A stretch of DNA of 64,000 nt. It comes from Planosporangium thailandense. GTDB lineage: Bacteria > Actinomycetota > Actinomycetes > Mycobacteriales > Micromonosporaceae. The DNA is taken from the NCBI RefSeq assembly GCF_011947195.1, contig NZ_JAATVY010000005.1, positions 124,001 through 188,000 of the forward strand, in the 5' to 3' direction. Positions 39,882 to 49,241 of the stretch are shown in pieces. Position 1 is the stretch's first letter, and every line of letters begins with the position of its first letter. Both the position numbers and the translations under genes were made by a program. Below the pieces are notes generated by a model, which saw only the letters and a list, made by a program, of their open reading frames with translations, did not search any database and was not told the DNA's origin.

Positions 39882-40067
39882 ATGGCCAAGAAGGCGCTGA
39901 TCCTCAAGGCGGCGCGCAAGCCGAAGTTCTCGGTGCGTGCCTACACCCGCTGCCAGCGCTGCGGGCGGCCGAAGGCGGTCTACCGCAAGTTCGGTCTGTG
40001 CCGGGTGTGCATCCGCGAGATGGCGCACCGCGGCGAACTGCCCGGCGTGTCCAAGGCTTCCTGGTAA
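39882..40067 (+). CDS. rpsZ: 30S ribosomal protein S14, zinc type
   Basis: 61 residues from ATG 39882. The short, zinc-binding form has cysteine pairs CQRC and CRVC around [13 protein letters not shown]14 is a late 30S head protein near S3 and S10. Together with L33 and L36 in this window it makes three zinc-binding ribosomal proteins. It lies three bases after rplE. Confidence 0.97.
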   Translation: MAKKALILKAARKPKFSVRAYTRCQRCGRPKAVYRKFGLCRVCIREMAHRGELPGVSKASW

Positions 40068-40204
40068 CTAGAGCGACGACTGGCCTGGGTGGTGGCGTGG
40101 CATCAGACACGCCGAACCAGACCGGTCGCCAAGGCTTCCCGCTTCGCCGAAGGCCCGCGGATGACTCGCGCGGGAACCGCGGTGAGAAAGGCTGACGAAT
40201 ACCC

Positions 40205-40612
40205 ATGACGATGACCGACCCGATCGCAGACATGTTGACCCGTCTGCGCAACGCCAACCAGGCGTACCACGACCGGGTGACCATGCCCTACTCGAAGATC
40301 AAGGCAAACATCGCCGAGGTCCTCAAGGCAGAGGGCTACGTCGCCTCCTGGACCGTTCAGGAGCCGGAGGGCGACGCCGTTGGCAAGACCCTGATCGTGG
40401 AGCTCAAGTACGGCCCCAACCGCGAGCGCAGCCTGGCCGGTATCCGGCGCGTCTCGAAGCCCGGCCTGCGGGTGTACGCCAAGGCGCCGGAGCTGCCGCG
40501 CGTGCTCGGCGGTCTCGGCGTGGCCGTCATCTCGACGTCCCAGGGACTGCTCACCGACCGGCAGGCCCGCAAGCGAGGGGTGGGCGGGGAAGTCCTCGCC
40601 TACGTCTGGTGA
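40205..40612 (+). CDS. rpsH: 30S ribosomal protein S8
   Basis: 135 residues from ATG 40205. [21 protein letters not shown] and the C-terminal RNA-binding motif are present ([28 protein letters not shown]). S8 organises the central 16S domain and represses the spc operon in enterobacteria. A 137-bp space separates it from rpsZ, wider than other gaps in this group; a start with better spacing was not seen there. Confidence 0.98.
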   Translation: MTMTDPIADMLTRLRNANQAYHDRVTMPYSKIKANIAEVLKAEGYVASWTVQEPEGDAVGKTLIVELKYGPNRERSLAGIRRVSKPGLRVYAKAPELPRVLGGLGVAVISTSQGLLTDRQARKRGVGGEVLAYVW

Positions 40613-40624
40613 GGAAGATCTGCA

Positions 40625-41167
40625 ATGTCGCGAATCGGACGTAAGCCAATTACGGTGCCCACCGGCGTCGATGTCACCATCGATGGCCAGACCGTCTCGG
40701 TCAAGGGGCCGAAGGGGCAGCTCTCGCACACTCTCGCCGAGCCGATCACGGCCGAGCGGGGCGAGGACGGCCAGCTGTACGTGAACCGGCCCAATGACGA
40801 GCGCCGGGCCAAGGAGCTGCACGGCCTGTCCCGCACGCTGATCGCCAACATGGTCGTCGGCGTTACCGAGGGTTACCGTAAAAGCTTGGAAATCGCCGGC
40901 ACCGGTTACCGCGTGCAGGCCAAGGGCTCGGACCTGGAGTTCGCCCTCGGCTTCTCGCACCCGGTGACGGTCACGGCGCCCGCCGGTATCACCTTCACCG
41001 TCGAGCGGCCGACGCTGTTCCACGTCGCCGGCATCGACAAGCAGCTGGTGGGCGAGGTAGCCGCGAACATCCGTAAGATCCGGCCGCCGGAGCCCTACAA
41101 GGGCAAGGGCGTCAAGTACCAGGGCGAGGTCATCCGCCGCAAGGCTGGAAAGGCAGGTAAGAAGTGA
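40625..41167 (+). CDS. rplF: 50S ribosomal protein L6
   Basis: 180 residues from ATG 40625. Two tandem L6 folds are present: [20 protein letters not shown] in the first, and [20 protein letters not shown] with [15 protein letters not shown] in the second. L6 sits near the sarcin-ricin loop and elongation-factor site. The stop overlaps the rplR GTG by four bases. Confidence 0.98.
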   Translation: MSRIGRKPITVPTGVDVTIDGQTVSVKGPKGQLSHTLAEPITAERGEDGQLYVNRPNDERRAKELHGLSRTLIANMVVGVTEGYRKSLEIAGTGYRVQAKGSDLEFALGFSHPVTVTAPAGITFTVERPTLFHVAGIDKQLVGEVAANIRKIRPPEPYKGKGVKYQGEVIRRKAGKAGKK

Positions 41168-41559
41168 CGGCCACGCTGCTTCAGCGCCGCAACTCCGGCG
41201 GCACCGCCGCGGCGCGCCGCGTCGGGCGCGCACGCCGGCACTTCCGCATCCGCAAGAACCTCAGCGGTACGCCGGCGCGCCCGCGCCTGGTGGTCACCCG
41301 CACGCTGCGGCACATCACCGCGCAGGTGGTGGACGACACCAAGGGCCACACGCTGGTTTCGGCCTCGACGCTGGACGCCTCCATCCGCGGTACCGAGGGC
41401 GACAAGAGCGCTCTCGCCCGCAAGGTGGGCGCTCTGCTGGCCGAGCGGGCGAAGGCCGCGGGCATCAGCAAGGTCGTCTTCGACCGCGGCGGCAACCAGT
41501 ACGCCGGGCGGATCGCCGCGCTGGCGGACGCCGCGCGCGAAGCCGGACTCGAGTTCTAG
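41164..41559 (+). CDS. rplR: 50S ribosomal protein L18
   Basis: 131 residues from GTG 41164. The basic N-terminus binds 5S rRNA ([33 protein letters not shown]), and [28 protein letters not shown] closes the protein. L18 with L5 carries 5S rRNA into the central protuberance. It is coupled to rplF by a four-base overlap. Confidence 0.97.
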   Translation: MTATLLQRRNSGGTAAARRVGRARRHFRIRKNLSGTPARPRLVVTRTLRHITAQVVDDTKGHTLVSASTLDASIRGTEGDKSALARKVGALLAERAKAAGISKVVFDRGGNQYAGRIAALADAAREAGLEF

Positions 41560-41572
41560 GAAGGAACCCCTA

Positions 41573-42193
41573 ATGCCAGGTCAACAGCGCAGGGGCGGCG
41601 GGTCCGGTAGCACCGAAGGTGGCGGCCGTCGCGATAACCGCCGTGAGGGCGGCGGCCGGGGCGGCGCGCCGGCCGAGAAGACTCCCCACCTTGAGCGGGT
41701 AGTCGCGATCAACCGGGTGGCCAAGGTCGTCAAGGGTGGTCGTCGGTTCAGCTTCACCGCGCTCGTCGTGGTGGGCGACGGCGACGGCACCGTCGGCGTC
41801 GGCTACGGCAAGGCCAAGGAGGTGCCCGCGGCGATCGCCAAGGGCGTCGAGGAGGCCAAGAAGCACTTCTTCAAGGTGCCGCGGATCGCCGCGTCGATCC
41901 CGCACCCGGTGCAGGGCGAGGACGCCGCCGGCGTCGTGCTCCTCAAGCCGGCCAGCGCCGGTACCGGCGTCATCGCCGGTGGCCCGGTGCGCGCCGTGCT
42001 GGAGTGCGCCGGCATCCACGACGTGCTGTCGAAGAGCCTCGGCTCGTCGAACGCGATCAACATCGTGCACGCGACCGTGAACGCCCTGCGGAAGCTCGAG
42101 TCGCCGGAGGCCGTCGCGGCGCGTCGTGGCCTCCCGGTCGAGGACGTGGCGCCGGCTGCCATGCTGGCGGCCCGGGCCGGGGTGGGGGCGTGA
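41573..42193 (+). CDS. rpsE: 30S ribosomal protein S5
   Basis: 206 residues from ATG 41573 with GGAAGGA upstream. A Gly/Arg-rich extension of about 40 residues comes first, then the double-stranded RNA-binding-like domain ([44 protein letters not shown]) and the C-terminal domain ([24 protein letters not shown]). S5 affects accuracy and mRNA entry. The spectinomycin-site loop (KVVKGG) looks wild type. The stop overlaps rpmD. Confidence 0.98.
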   Translation: MPGQQRRGGGSGSTEGGGRRDNRREGGGRGGAPAEKTPHLERVVAINRVAKVVKGGRRFSFTALVVVGDGDGTVGVGYGKAKEVPAAIAKGVEEAKKHFFKVPRIAASIPHPVQGEDAAGVVLLKPASAGTGVIAGGPVRAVLECAGIHDVLSKSLGSSNAINIVHATVNALRKLESPEAVAARRGLPVEDVAPAAMLAARAGVGA

Positions 42194-42375
42194 TGGCACG
42201 GCTCAAGGTGACCCAGGTACGTTCGGAGATCGGGTCGAAGCAGAACCAGCGGGACACGCTGCGTTCGCTCGGCCTGAAGCGGATCCGTGACGTGGTCGTC
42301 AAGGAAGACCGTCCCGAGATCCGAGGCATGATCCAGACGGTGACGCACCTCGTCCGGGTCGAGGAGGTCGAGTAG
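42193..42375 (+). CDS. rpmD: 50S ribosomal protein L30
   Basis: 60 residues from ATG 42193. [36 protein letters not shown] is the typical L30 fold, ending in [19 protein letters not shown]30 binds 23S and 5S rRNA. It overlaps rpsE by one base and precedes rplO by four. Confidence 0.97.
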   Translation: MARLKVTQVRSEIGSKQNQRDTLRSLGLKRIRDVVVKEDRPEIRGMIQTVTHLVRVEEVE

Positions 42376-42379
42376 TCCG

Positions 42380-42835
42380 ATGACGATCAAGATTCACGAC
42401 CTGCGGCCGGCCCCCGGCGCCAAGACCGCGAAGACCCGGGTGGGTCGCGGTGAGGGCTCCAAGGGCAAGACCGCCGGTCGGGGCACCAAGGGTTCGAAGG
42501 CCCGCAAGAACATCTCGGCGGCGTTCGAGGGTGGGCAGATGCCCCTCCACATGCGCCTGCCGAAGTTGAAGGGCTTCAAGAACCCGTTCAAGGTCACGTT
42601 CCAGGTCGTCAACCTGGACAAGCTGGCCGAGCTGTTCCCCCAGGGCGGCGAGGTCGGCCCGGCCGAGCTCGCGGCGGCCGGTGCGGTCCGTAAGGGCCAC
42701 CCGGTGAAGGTGCTCGGCACCGGTGACCTGGGCGGCGTTGAGCTGCAGCTCACCGCGCACGCGTTCAGTGCCTCGGCCCGCGAGAAGATCGCGGCCGCCG
42801 GTGGCTCGACGCGGGTGGTCGGCGAGGAGTCCTGA
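42380..42835 (+). CDS. rplO: 50S ribosomal protein L15
   Basis: 151 residues from ATG 42380. The N-terminal basic arm ([21 protein letters not shown]) threads into 23S r[21 protein letters not shown] and the C-terminal globular part are complete. L15 is a late assembly protein near the E site. It is the last ribosomal gene before secY. A hairpin and a promoter-like element lie in the following 248 bp. Confidence 0.97.
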   Translation: MTIKIHDLRPAPGAKTAKTRVGRGEGSKGKTAGRGTKGSKARKNISAAFEGGQMPLHMRLPKLKGFKNPFKVTFQVVNLDKLAELFPQGGEVGPAELAAAGAVRKGHPVKVLGTGDLGGVELQLTAHAFSASAREKIAAAGGSTRVVGEES

Positions 42836-42876
42836 CGGACCGTCCTTTGGCCATGTCGTTCATCGACTGTCCGGCG

Positions 42877-42918
42877 CGATCTCCGATCGCGGTGCTACCG
42901 CATCGCGGTCGGAGATCG
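42877..42918 (+). terminator. Hairpin between rplO and secY
   Basis: CGATCTCCGA (42877-42886) pairs with TCGGAGATCG (42909-42918), with further CGCG pairing inside. No T run follows. It may be a partial terminator or an RNA-processing site between the ribosomal and secY units. Confidence 0.45.
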
Positions 42919-42969
42919 TCGCATGGCGGTGGGTGTACTCGGCGCGGGCGTGTTGCTACGCGCGCGTGC

Positions 42970-42978
42970 TGTTAGAGT
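42970..42978 (+). promoter_or_regulatory. Candidate promoter for secY-adk-map
   Basis: TGTTAGAGT is an extended -10 element (TAGAGT 42973-42978), like the one before rpsJ. The -35 region is weak (GTGTTG). The leader would be about 100 bases. Confidence 0.45.
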
Positions 42979-43083
42979 CCGTTGCAAACCATCACTCGTA
43001 CGCATCCGACCGAACTCTCGCGGCGTGGCCGTGGGAGAACCCTGAACCGCCCGGATGGCGGAAGCTAGGCGCAGGAGGAAGCC

Positions 43084-44418
43084 GTGTCATCCCCCTTCAT
43101 CAGTGCGTTCAAGACGCCTGACCTGCGCAAAAAGCTGATCTTCACGGTCGCGATGATCGCTGTCTATCGGCTGGGCGCCACCCTGCCGAGCCCCGGCGTG
43201 TCGTACACGAACGTCCAGAAGTGCCTGAACGTCGTCAACAACGGCGCACAGTCGGGCGTGTTCAGCCTGCTGAACCTGTTCTCCGGCGGCGCGCTGCTGC
43301 AGCTGTCGGTGTTCGCGCTGGGCATCATGCCCTACATCACCGCCAGCATCATCCTCCAGCTGCTCACCGTGGTCATTCCGCGGCTGGAGCAGCTCCGCAA
43401 GGAGGGTCAGGCGGGCCAGGCCAAGATCACACAGTACACCCGATACCTGACCCTCGGTCTGGCGATCCTGCAGTCCTCTGCGTTCGTGGCGCTGGCCCGT
43501 TCCGGGCAGCTGTTCCAGAACATGTGCGACCAGTACCCGATCGTGCCGAGCACCAAGCTGCCGATGTGGCTCACGGTCGGGGTTCTCGTCATCACGATGA
43601 CGGCCGGCACCGGGGTCATCATGTGGCTCGGCGAGCTGGTCACCGACCGCGGCATCGGCAACGGCATGTCCGTGCTGATCTTCACGTCGATCGCGGCCCG
43701 GCTGCCCGCCGAGGGACAGTCGATCTGGCAGAAGAGCCCGTACAGGTTCGTCGCGGTGCTGGCCGTCGGCGTCCTCGTCATCGGGTTCGTGGTCTTCCTC
43801 GAGCAGGCGCAGCGTCGGGTTCCGGTCCAGTACGCGAAGCGGATGATCGGCCGCCGGATGTACGGCGGGACGTCGACCTACATCCCGCTCAAGGTCAACC
43901 AGGCCGGCGTCATCCCGGTCATCTTCGCCTCGTCGCTGCTCTACCTGCCGCAGCTGGTCATCCAGCTCATGGGGCAGAAGGCGACGAACAACAGCGTGCT
44001 GCTCTGGATCGACCGGCACTTCGTCCAGCAGAGCGCGCTCAGCGGGCCGTACTACATCGGGGCCTACTTCCTGCTGATCATCTTCTTCACCTACTTCTAC
44101 GTGTCGATCACCTTCAACCCGACCGAGGTGGCCGACAACATGAAGAAGTACGGCGGGTTCGTGCCGGGTATCCGTCCCGGCAAGCCGACGGCGGAGTACC
44201 TGGACTTCATCCTGAGCCGCATCACCCTCCCGGGCGCGCTCTACCTCGCCGTCATCGCGGTGCTGCCTTACCTGTTCATGAACTTCGTCGGCGGTAACAA
44301 GCAGAACTTCCCGTTCGGTGGCACCGCCGTACTGATCATCGTCGGCGTCGGGCTGGAGACGGTCAAACAGATCGAGAGCCAGCTGATGCAGCGCAACTAC
44401 GAAGGGTTCCTCAGGTGA
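43084..44418 (+). CDS. secY: Preprotein translocase subunit SecY
   Basis: 444 residues from GTG 43084 with AGGAGG just before it. Ten membrane helices span the length. The plug region ([33 protein letters not shown]) and the cytoplasmic loop ([20 protein letters not shown]) are typical. SecY forms the protein-conducting channel with SecE (encoded at 12977). The following adk and map are the classic companions. The open rplO-secY gap with hairpin and promoter suggests separate control. Confidence 0.98.
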   Translation: MSSPFISAFKTPDLRKKLIFTVAMIAVYRLGATLPSPGVSYTNVQKCLNVVNNGAQSGVFSLLNLFSGGALLQLSVFALGIMPYITASIILQLLTVVIPRLEQLRKEGQAGQAKITQYTRYLTLGLAILQSSAFVALARSGQLFQNMCDQYPIVPSTKLPMWLTVGVLVITMTAGTGVIMWLGELVTDRGIGNGMSVLIFTSIAARLPAEGQSIWQKSPYRFVAVLAVGVLVIGFVVFLEQAQRRVPVQYAKRMIGRRMYGGTSTYIPLKVNQAGVIPVIFASSLLYLPQLVIQLMGQKATNNSVLLWIDRHFVQQSALSGPYYIGAYFLLIIFFTYFYVSITFNPTEVADNMKKYGGFVPGIRPGKPTAEYLDFILSRITLPGALYLAVIAVLPYLFMNFVGGNKQNFPFGGTAVLIIVGVGLETVKQIESQLMQRNYEGFLR

Positions 44419-44449
44419 CCGGGCCGGGGACCGCGAGCGAGTCGGGGGC

Positions 44450-45109
44450 ATGCGCGTGAGGTTGGTGCTGGTCGGTCCTCCTGGGGCGGGCAAGGGGACC
44501 CAGGCCGAGTTCATCGCCGCGCATCTCGCCGTGCCGAAGATCTCCACCGGGGACATCTTCCGGGCCAACGTGTCGCAGGGCACCCCGCTCGGGGTGGAGG
44601 CGAAGCGCTACATGGACGCCGGCCAGCTCGTCCCCGACGAGGTGACCATCAACATGGTCCGGGACCGCCTGGCCGAGCCGGACGCCGCCGACGGCTTCCT
44701 GCTCGACGGGTTCCCGCGTACCGTCCCGCAGGCGGCCGCGCTCGACAAGCTGCTGGCCGACATGGGTTCGGCGCTCGACCTGGTGCTCGAACTCGTCGTC
44801 GACGACGACGAGGTGATCCGCCGCCTGTCCGGCCGGCGCACGTGCCGGGGCTGCGGCAAGATCTGGCACGTCGAGTTCGACCCCACCTCGCGGGAAGGCA
44901 TCTGCGACCGGTGCGGCGCGGAACTGTTCCAGCGTGACGACGACAAGGCCGAGACGATCGCCAACCGGCTCGTCGAGTACGCCAGCAAGACCGCGCCGCT
45001 GGTCGACTACTACGGTGCCCAGGGCAAGCTGGTCGGCATCGACGCCACCGGCCCGGTGGAAGACGTGACCGTCCGGGCGATCGACGCCCTGCGCTCCTAC
45101 GGCGGGTAA
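44450..45109 (+). CDS. adk: Adenylate kinase
   Basis: 219 residues from ATG 44450. P-loop [12 protein letters not shown] site ISTGDIFR and DGFPRTVPQ, and a zinc-type LID with CRGC and CDRC are all canonical. It converts ATP and AMP to two ADP. It lies between secY and map, as in most bacteria. A second, more divergent adenylate-kinase-like gene is present at 6690. No strong Shine-Dalgarno site precedes the ATG apart from GGGGGC. Confidence 0.98.
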   Translation: MRVRLVLVGPPGAGKGTQAEFIAAHLAVPKISTGDIFRANVSQGTPLGVEAKRYMDAGQLVPDEVTINMVRDRLAEPDAADGFLLDGFPRTVPQAAALDKLLADMGSALDLVLELVVDDDEVIRRLSGRRTCRGCGKIWHVEFDPTSREGICDRCGAELFQRDDDKAETIANRLVEYASKTAPLVDYYGAQGKLVGIDATGPVEDVTVRAIDALRSYGG

Positions 45110-45115
45110 CTGGTG

Positions 45116-45970
45116 ATGGCCGACCGACACTGGGACATCGAGTACAAGACGCCGGAGCAGATCCGCAAGATGCGCGTGGCCGGTCTGCTCGTGGCCGCCA
45201 CCCTCGACCGGCTGCGGGCAGCGGTGGCGCCCGGAGTCTCCACCGCTGACCTCGACGCAATCGCCGAAGAGTCGATCCGCTCCGGTGGTGGGATCCCGTC
45301 GTTCCTCGGTTACCACGGCTACCCGGCCTCCATCTGCACCTCGGTCAACGACCAGATCGTGCACGCCATCCCCGACCCGAAGGCCGTGCTGCGCGAGGGC
45401 GACGTCATCTCGATCGACTGCGGCGCGATCGTCGACGGATGGCACGGCGACTCGGCGATCACCGTTCCCGTCGGGGAGGCGCCCCGGGACGTGCTGCGGA
45501 TGGCCCGGGTCGCCGAAGACGCCATGTGGGCGGGTATCGCCGCCGCGGCGCGCGGGGTCCGATCGGGCCGTGGACGGCTGACCGACATCTCGCACGCGGT
45601 CCAGTCCAGCGTCCGCAAGGCCGGCCGGTACGGGATCGTGGAGGGCTACGGCGGGCACGGCATCGGCAGCCAGATGCACCAGGACCCGTTCGTTCTCAAC
45701 TACGGCAGGCCCGGCAAGGGGCCGCTGCTCCAGGCGGGGCTGTGCGTCGCGATAGAGCCGATGCTGACCCTGGGCCGGCCGCGGACCGTCGAGTTGGAGG
45801 ACGGCTGGACGGTCGTGACGGCCGACGGCTCACCCGCCGTGCACGTGGAGCACACGGTCGCCATCTGCGAGGACGGTGTGTGGGTGCTCACGGCTCCCGA
45901 TGGTGGCCGCGAGCGTCTGGGCGACCTGGCCTCCGAGACGGCGCGGACGGAATCCACCACGCAGGCATGA
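45116..45970 (+). CDS. map: Methionine aminopeptidase, type I
   Basis: 284 residues from ATG 45116 (the adjacent GTG 45113 is in frame). The metal ligands are visible: Asp in SIDCGAIVDGWHGDSAIT (two), His in GYGGHGIGSQMHQ, Glu in IEPMLT and Glu in HVEHTVAI. The enzyme removes the starter methionine from nascent proteins. It follows adk after six bases. The length is about 30 residues above the minimum, with a C-terminal tail. Confidence 0.97.
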   Translation: MADRHWDIEYKTPEQIRKMRVAGLLVAATLDRLRAAVAPGVSTADLDAIAEESIRSGGGIPSFLGYHGYPASICTSVNDQIVHAIPDPKAVLREGDVISIDCGAIVDGWHGDSAITVPVGEAPRDVLRMARVAEDAMWAGIAAAARGVRSGRGRLTDISHAVQSSVRKAGRYGIVEGYGGHGIGSQMHQDPFVLNYGRPGKGPLLQAGLCVAIEPMLTLGRPRTVELEDGWTVVTADGSPAVHVEHTVAICEDGVWVLTAPDGGRERLGDLASETARTESTTQA

Positions 45971-46030
45971 CTGTGCCCGGTTGGGCATGGCATGCTGCGC
46001 TAGCAACAGTTCGCTGCGGGGGAGACGGGC

Positions 46031-46561
46031 GTGGTGGATCGGCGGGAGGATCTCCGGGCGGCCGATGTCGATCGGCAGTTCGTGGCTGAGCGGCTGAAGG
46101 CTGCCCTGGACGAGGGGCGGCTGTCGCTGCACGAGTACGACGACCGGCTGCGGGAGGCGTACGCCGCGCGTACGTACGGCGACCTGGACCGGCTCCTGGT
46201 CGACCTGCCGCCGGTACAGCCGGCGCAGCGCTCGCAGGTCGTGCCGGCGTCACCGGCGCAAGGCGCCGCGAACCCGACCGCCGCGCAGGAGCCGGAGCGC
46301 CCCGAACGGCGCGGCTTCCCCAAGTGGATCTTCGCGGCGTGGAGCGGGTGGCTGACCGTGTCCATCATCGTGAACGTGATCTGGCTGCTCACCGGCGCCG
46401 AGGGCGACTACTGGCCCAAGTGGGTCATGGGGCCGTGGGGGGCCGTCCTGCTGGCCGGCACGATCAACGGCCTGGTCTGGGGTGGGCAGCACAAAGACGA
46501 CAGCAAGGCGGCGCGGCGCCGGGCGCGGCAGGAACGGCGACAGGCTCGCCGGGGTTACTGA
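46031..46561 (+). CDS. DUF1707 domain membrane protein
   Basis: 176 residues from GTG 46031 or GTG 46034 with GGGGGAGA upstream. The first 55 residues (LRAADVDRQFVAERLKAALDEGRLSLHEYDDRLREAYAARTYGDLDRLLVDLP) match the DUF1707 domain found at the N-terminus of many actinobacterial membrane proteins. After a Pro/Ala linker come two hydrophobic helices (WIFAAWSGWLTVSIIVNVIWLL; MGPWGAVLLAGTINGLVW) and a basic tail (AARRRARQERRQARRGY). The function is unknown. The stop codon starts a 29-bp repeat. Confidence 0.85.
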   Translation: MVDRREDLRAADVDRQFVAERLKAALDEGRLSLHEYDDRLREAYAARTYGDLDRLLVDLPPVQPAQRSQVVPASPAQGAANPTAAQEPERPERRGFPKWIFAAWSGWLTVSIIVNVIWLLTGAEGDYWPKWVMGPWGAVLLAGTINGLVWGGQHKDDSKAARRRARQERRQARRGY

Positions 46562-46640
46562 CGCTGCCGGGAGCAGCGCGGATTACCTGACGCTGCCGGG
46601 AGTAGCGCGGGTTACCTGACGTTGCCGAGGGGTACCGGGA
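46559..46640. repeat. 29-bp tandem repeat starting at a stop codon
   Basis: Units 46559-46587 and 46588-46616 differ at two positions; each begins TGACGCTGCCGGGAG and ends TTACC. A diverged third copy follows (TGACGTTGCCGAG). The first TGA is the stop codon of the DUF1707 gene. Confidence 0.9.
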
Positions 46641-46683
46641 GTCGCCTGACGCCGCCGGCGACGACCGCCATCTGAGAGCCTGT

Positions 46684-46701
46684 GACACGCCCGACCGCGG
46701 G
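46684..46701 (+). repeat. Shared leader motif, copy 3 (infA)
   Basis: GACACGCCCGACCGCGGG, identical to the copies before rpsL and rpsJ, 194 bp before the infA start. Unlike copy 1, it lies upstream of the best promoter-like pair nearby. Confidence 0.9.
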
Positions 46702-46717
46702 TGCGCGGGGACCCGGT

Positions 46718-46747
46718 TTGCCGTTGGCCGTATCCCGCGCGTAGACT
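46718..46747 (+). promoter_or_regulatory. Candidate promoter of infA
   Basis: TTGCCG (46718-46723), an 18-bp spacer and TAGACT (46742-46747). It would give a leader of about 140 bases. Confidence 0.45.
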
Positions 46748-46895
46748 GGTCCACCGGCGCACAGCGTCCCATCTGGCATGCCCGCCCTGCGCTTCGGCGG
46801 TTGTCAGATTCCGCGGCTGGCGTGAGCGACGATACGTCGCTCACGAAGGACGATGTGAGCTAGCCAACCAGTCCCGACGTCAGGTAGCGGAGGAC

Positions 46896-47117
46896 ATGCC
46901 GAAGAAGGACGGGGCCATCGAGATCGAGGGCCGAGTGATCGAGCCACTCCCGAATGCGATGTTCCGGGTGGAGCTCGCCAATGGCCACAAGGTCTTGGCC
47001 CACATCAGCGGCAAGATGCGTCAGCACTATATTCGCATCCTGCCCGAGGACCGGGTCGTCGTCGAGCTTTCGCCGTACGACCTGACCCGCGGGCGCATCG
47101 TCTATCGCTACAAGTGA
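46896..47117 (+). CDS. infA: Translation initiation factor IF-1
   Basis: 73 residues from ATG 46896. It is a single OB fold ([71 protein letters not shown] in sections) with the usual basic face. IF-1 blocks the A site of the 30S subunit and helps IF-2 and IF-3. It starts the infA-rpmJ-rpsM-rpsK-rpsD-rpoA-rplQ group and is the third gene here with the shared leader motif upstream. Confidence 0.98.
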   Translation: MPKKDGAIEIEGRVIEPLPNAMFRVELANGHKVLAHISGKMRQHYIRILPEDRVVVELSPYDLTRGRIVYRYK

Positions 47118-47269
47118 GCTGACGGTCGGGCCGACCGTTGTTCAGGGCCCTCGAGGTCCGGTGACGACGTGGCGGAGACAGAGCTCGAATAATGGTCGGT
47201 TCCCTGCTCAGGGCCGGGCACGTTTCGGTGTGCCCGGGCATGGTGGGGACGGGAAGTAAGGCACACACC

Positions 47270-47383
47270 GTGAAGGTCAAGCCGAGCGTTAAGAAGATCT
47301 GCAACAAGTGCCGCGTGATCCGTCGGCACGGCCGGGTCATGGTCATCTGCGCCGACCCGCGCCACAAGCAGCGCCAGGGCTAA
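47270..47383 (+). CDS. rpmJ: 50S ribosomal protein L36
   Basis: 37 residues from GTG 47270: [20 protein letters not shown], then [15 protein letters not shown]. Three cysteines and a histidine (CNKC, C, H) bind zinc. L36 is the smallest protein of the large subunit and contacts domain VI of 23S rRNA. GGGAAGTAAGG precedes the start. It lies 152 bp after infA. Confidence 0.96.
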   Translation: MKVKPSVKKICNKCRVIRRHGRVMVICADPRHKQRQG

Positions 47384-47700
47384 TGACCAGCTCTGGGCCG
47401 CAACGCGTAGCGCGCGGGCCAGAGTGGTCAAGGGCAGCGTCGGGTCGTCGCGCATAGCGGGCGGGCCGGCGTCGTCGCCGTCTCTGGCACCAGCCAGCTG
47501 AATACAGGCTCGTCCCAGCCGCGAGCATCGTGTCGCCGACAGCGGTCGGCACTTCGTGGCTCACCCCCGGTCGGAGGCCGGGGCCCGATCGGGCAACGAC
47601 CGTTCCAGGTCGTGGTGCGGCATCGCACCGAACCGGAACGATCGGGTCGGGGCGGGACGGGCACAGACCTCCGAACGAACCACGAGGAGCACGCCCGCAC
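47384..47700. other. rpmJ-rpsM intergenic region
   Basis: 317 bp with no convincing gene or clear promoter. One small inverted repeat is seen (CCCCGG 47565-47570 with CCGGGG 47578-47583). CACGAGGAGCACGCCCGCAC supplies the rpsM ribosome-binding site. The shared 18-bp motif is not present here. Confidence 0.5.
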
Positions 47701-48081
47701 ATGGCACGTCTAGCCGGCGTCGATCTTCCCCGCGACAAGCGGATGGAGATCGCGCTCACCTACATCTTCGGCATTGGCCGTACCCGCGCCATCGAGGCGC
47801 TCACCGCCACGGGCATCAGCCCGGACAAGCGCGCCAAGGACCTGACCGACGAAGAGGTCGTCCTGCTGCGCGACTACATCGACGCGAACTTCCGCGTCGA
47901 GGGCGACCTGCGCCGCGAGGTCGCCGCCGACATCCGGCGCAAGGTGGAGATCGGCTGCTACGCCGGTATCCGGCACCGCCGGGGCCTGCCGGTGCGCGGA
48001 CAGCGCACCCGCACGAACGCGCGTACCCGCAAGGGTCCCAAGCGCACGGTCGCCGGTAAGAAGAAGCCGGGCAAGAAGTAA
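47701..48081 (+). CDS. rpsM: 30S ribosomal protein S13
   Basis: 126 residues from ATG 47701 with GAGGAG upstream; the open frame extends upstream but has no homologous sequence. [30 protein letters not shown] and the C-terminal arm ([22 protein letters not shown]) are typical. S13 forms the inter-subunit bridges B1a and B1b and touches the P-site tRNA. rpsK follows after 24 bp. Confidence 0.98.
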   Translation: MARLAGVDLPRDKRMEIALTYIFGIGRTRAIEALTATGISPDKRAKDLTDEEVVLLRDYIDANFRVEGDLRREVAADIRRKVEIGCYAGIRHRRGLPVRGQRTRTNARTRKGPKRTVAGKKKPGKK

Positions 48082-48105
48082 GAAGACTTAGGAGCGCATA
48101 CACAG

Positions 48106-48516
48106 ATGCCACCCAAGGCACGCGCCGGCTCGGCCGCCGTCAAGAAGGTCCGGCGCAAGGAACGCAAGAACGTCGCGCACGGCCAGGCGCACATCAAGAG
48201 CACGTTCAACAACACGATCGTCTCCATCACCGACCCGACCGGTGCGGTGATCTCCTGGGCCTCCGCCGGACAGGTGGGCTTCAAGGGCTCGCGTAAGTCG
48301 ACGCCGTTCGCCGCGCAGCTGGCCGCCGAGGCGGCCGCTCGCCGCGCGATGGAGCACGGCATGCGCAAGGTCGACGTCTTCGTGAAGGGCCCGGGCTCGG
48401 GCCGGGAGACCGCCATCCGTTCGCTGCAGGCCGTCGGCCTCGAGGTCGGTCAGATCTCGGACGTGACGCCGCAGCCGCACAACGGGTGCCGTCCGCCGAA
48501 GCGTCGCCGGGTCTGA
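48106..48516 (+). CDS. rpsK: 30S ribosomal protein S11
   Basis: 136 residues from ATG 48106. A Lys/Arg-rich start ([31 protein letters not shown]) is followed by the conserved core ([27 protein letters not shown]) and the end ([20 protein letters not shown]). S11 lies on the platform near the E-site mRNA and the Shine-Dalgarno helix. It is co-transcribed with rpsM and rpsD. Confidence 0.98.
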   Translation: MPPKARAGSAAVKKVRRKERKNVAHGQAHIKSTFNNTIVSITDPTGAVISWASAGQVGFKGSRKSTPFAAQLAAEAAARRAMEHGMRKVDVFVKGPGSGRETAIRSLQAVGLEVGQISDVTPQPHNGCRPPKRRRV

Positions 48517-48536
48517 GGTCTTGAGGAGATAGATAG

Positions 48537-49163
48537 ATGGCACGTTACACAGGAGCCGACTGCCGTCGGTGCCGCCGCGAGAAGATGAAGCTGTTCCTCA
48601 AGGGCAGCAAGTGCGAGGGGCCGAAGTGCCCGTTCGAGTCGCGTCCCTTCCCGCCCGGTCAGCACGGCCGCGGTCGGCCGAAGGACACCGAGTACCTGCT
48701 GCAGCTGCGTGAGAAGCAGAAGGCCCGCCGCATCTACGGCGTGCTGGAGAAGCAGTTCCGCAGCTACTACGAGGAGGCGGTGCGCAAGCCGGGCAAGACC
48801 GGTGAGGTGCTGCTGCAGATCCTCGAGTCGCGGCTGGACAACGTGGTGTACCGGGCCGGGTACGCCCACTCCCGGGACATGGCCCGTCAGCTCATCACGC
48901 ACGGCCACATCGTGGTCAACGGCAAGAAGGTCAACATCCCGTCGTACCGGGTTCGCGAGCACGACATCGTCTCGGTCCGCGAGAAGTCGCGTGAGCTGAC
49001 GCCGTTCGTCGTCGCGGCCGCGCAGGCCGGATCCCGGCCCGTGCCGGCCTGGCTCGAGGCGATCCCGACCGACATGAAGATCCTGGTCCACTCGCTGCCG
49101 GCGCGTCAGGTCATCGACACGCAGGTGCAGGAACAGCTGATCGTCGAGCTCTACTCGAAGTAG
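48537..49163 (+). CDS. rpsD: 30S ribosomal protein S4
   Basis: 208 residues from ATG 48537. MARYTGADCRRCRREKMKLFLKGSKCEGPKC shows four cysteines in the N-terminal part, a zinc-binding form; the S4 RNA-binding domain follows (LESRLDNVVYRAGYAHSRDMARQLITHGHIVVNGKKVNIPS). S4 initiates 30S assembly, and in some bacteria represses the alpha operon. A tight hairpin follows its stop. Confidence 0.98.
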   Translation: MARYTGADCRRCRREKMKLFLKGSKCEGPKCPFESRPFPPGQHGRGRPKDTEYLLQLREKQKARRIYGVLEKQFRSYYEEAVRKPGKTGEVLLQILESRLDNVVYRAGYAHSRDMARQLITHGHIVVNGKKVNIPSYRVREHDIVSVREKSRELTPFVVAAAQAGSRPVPAWLEAIPTDMKILVHSLPARQVIDTQVQEQLIVELYSK

Positions 49164-49167
49164 TGCG

Positions 49168-49191
49168 TGTGGGGGGCATCCGCCCCCCACA
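49168..49191 (+). promoter_or_regulatory. GC-rich hairpin between rpsD and rpoA
   Basis: GTGGGGGGC (49169-49177) pairs with GCCCCCCAC (49182-49190), loop ATCC, flanked by T and A. It is followed by AAAAA, not a T run, so it is not a plus-strand terminator of the standard kind. Read on the minus strand it would be followed by sequence inside rpsD. Confidence 0.5.
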
Positions 49192-49241
49192 AAAACGTTG
49201 GCGTCATATGGCGGGCGCCCGACGTACTGGAGGAAAAGCAA

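Larger units (their letters stand above)
46641..46895 (+). promoter_or_regulatory. Upstream region of infA
   Basis: About 255 bp with no gene, holding the third copy of the shared leader motif and the infA promoter-like pair. GTAGCGGAGGAC before ATG 46896 gives a good ribosome-binding site. Confidence 0.5.

Noticed and set aside
47384-47700. A further copy of the shared leader motif before rpsM
   Set aside because: I looked for it and found no similar 18-mer; only short GC-rich inverted repeats are present.
49168-49200. Classical terminator after rpsD
   Set aside because: The stem is followed by AAAAA on the plus strand rather than a T run.
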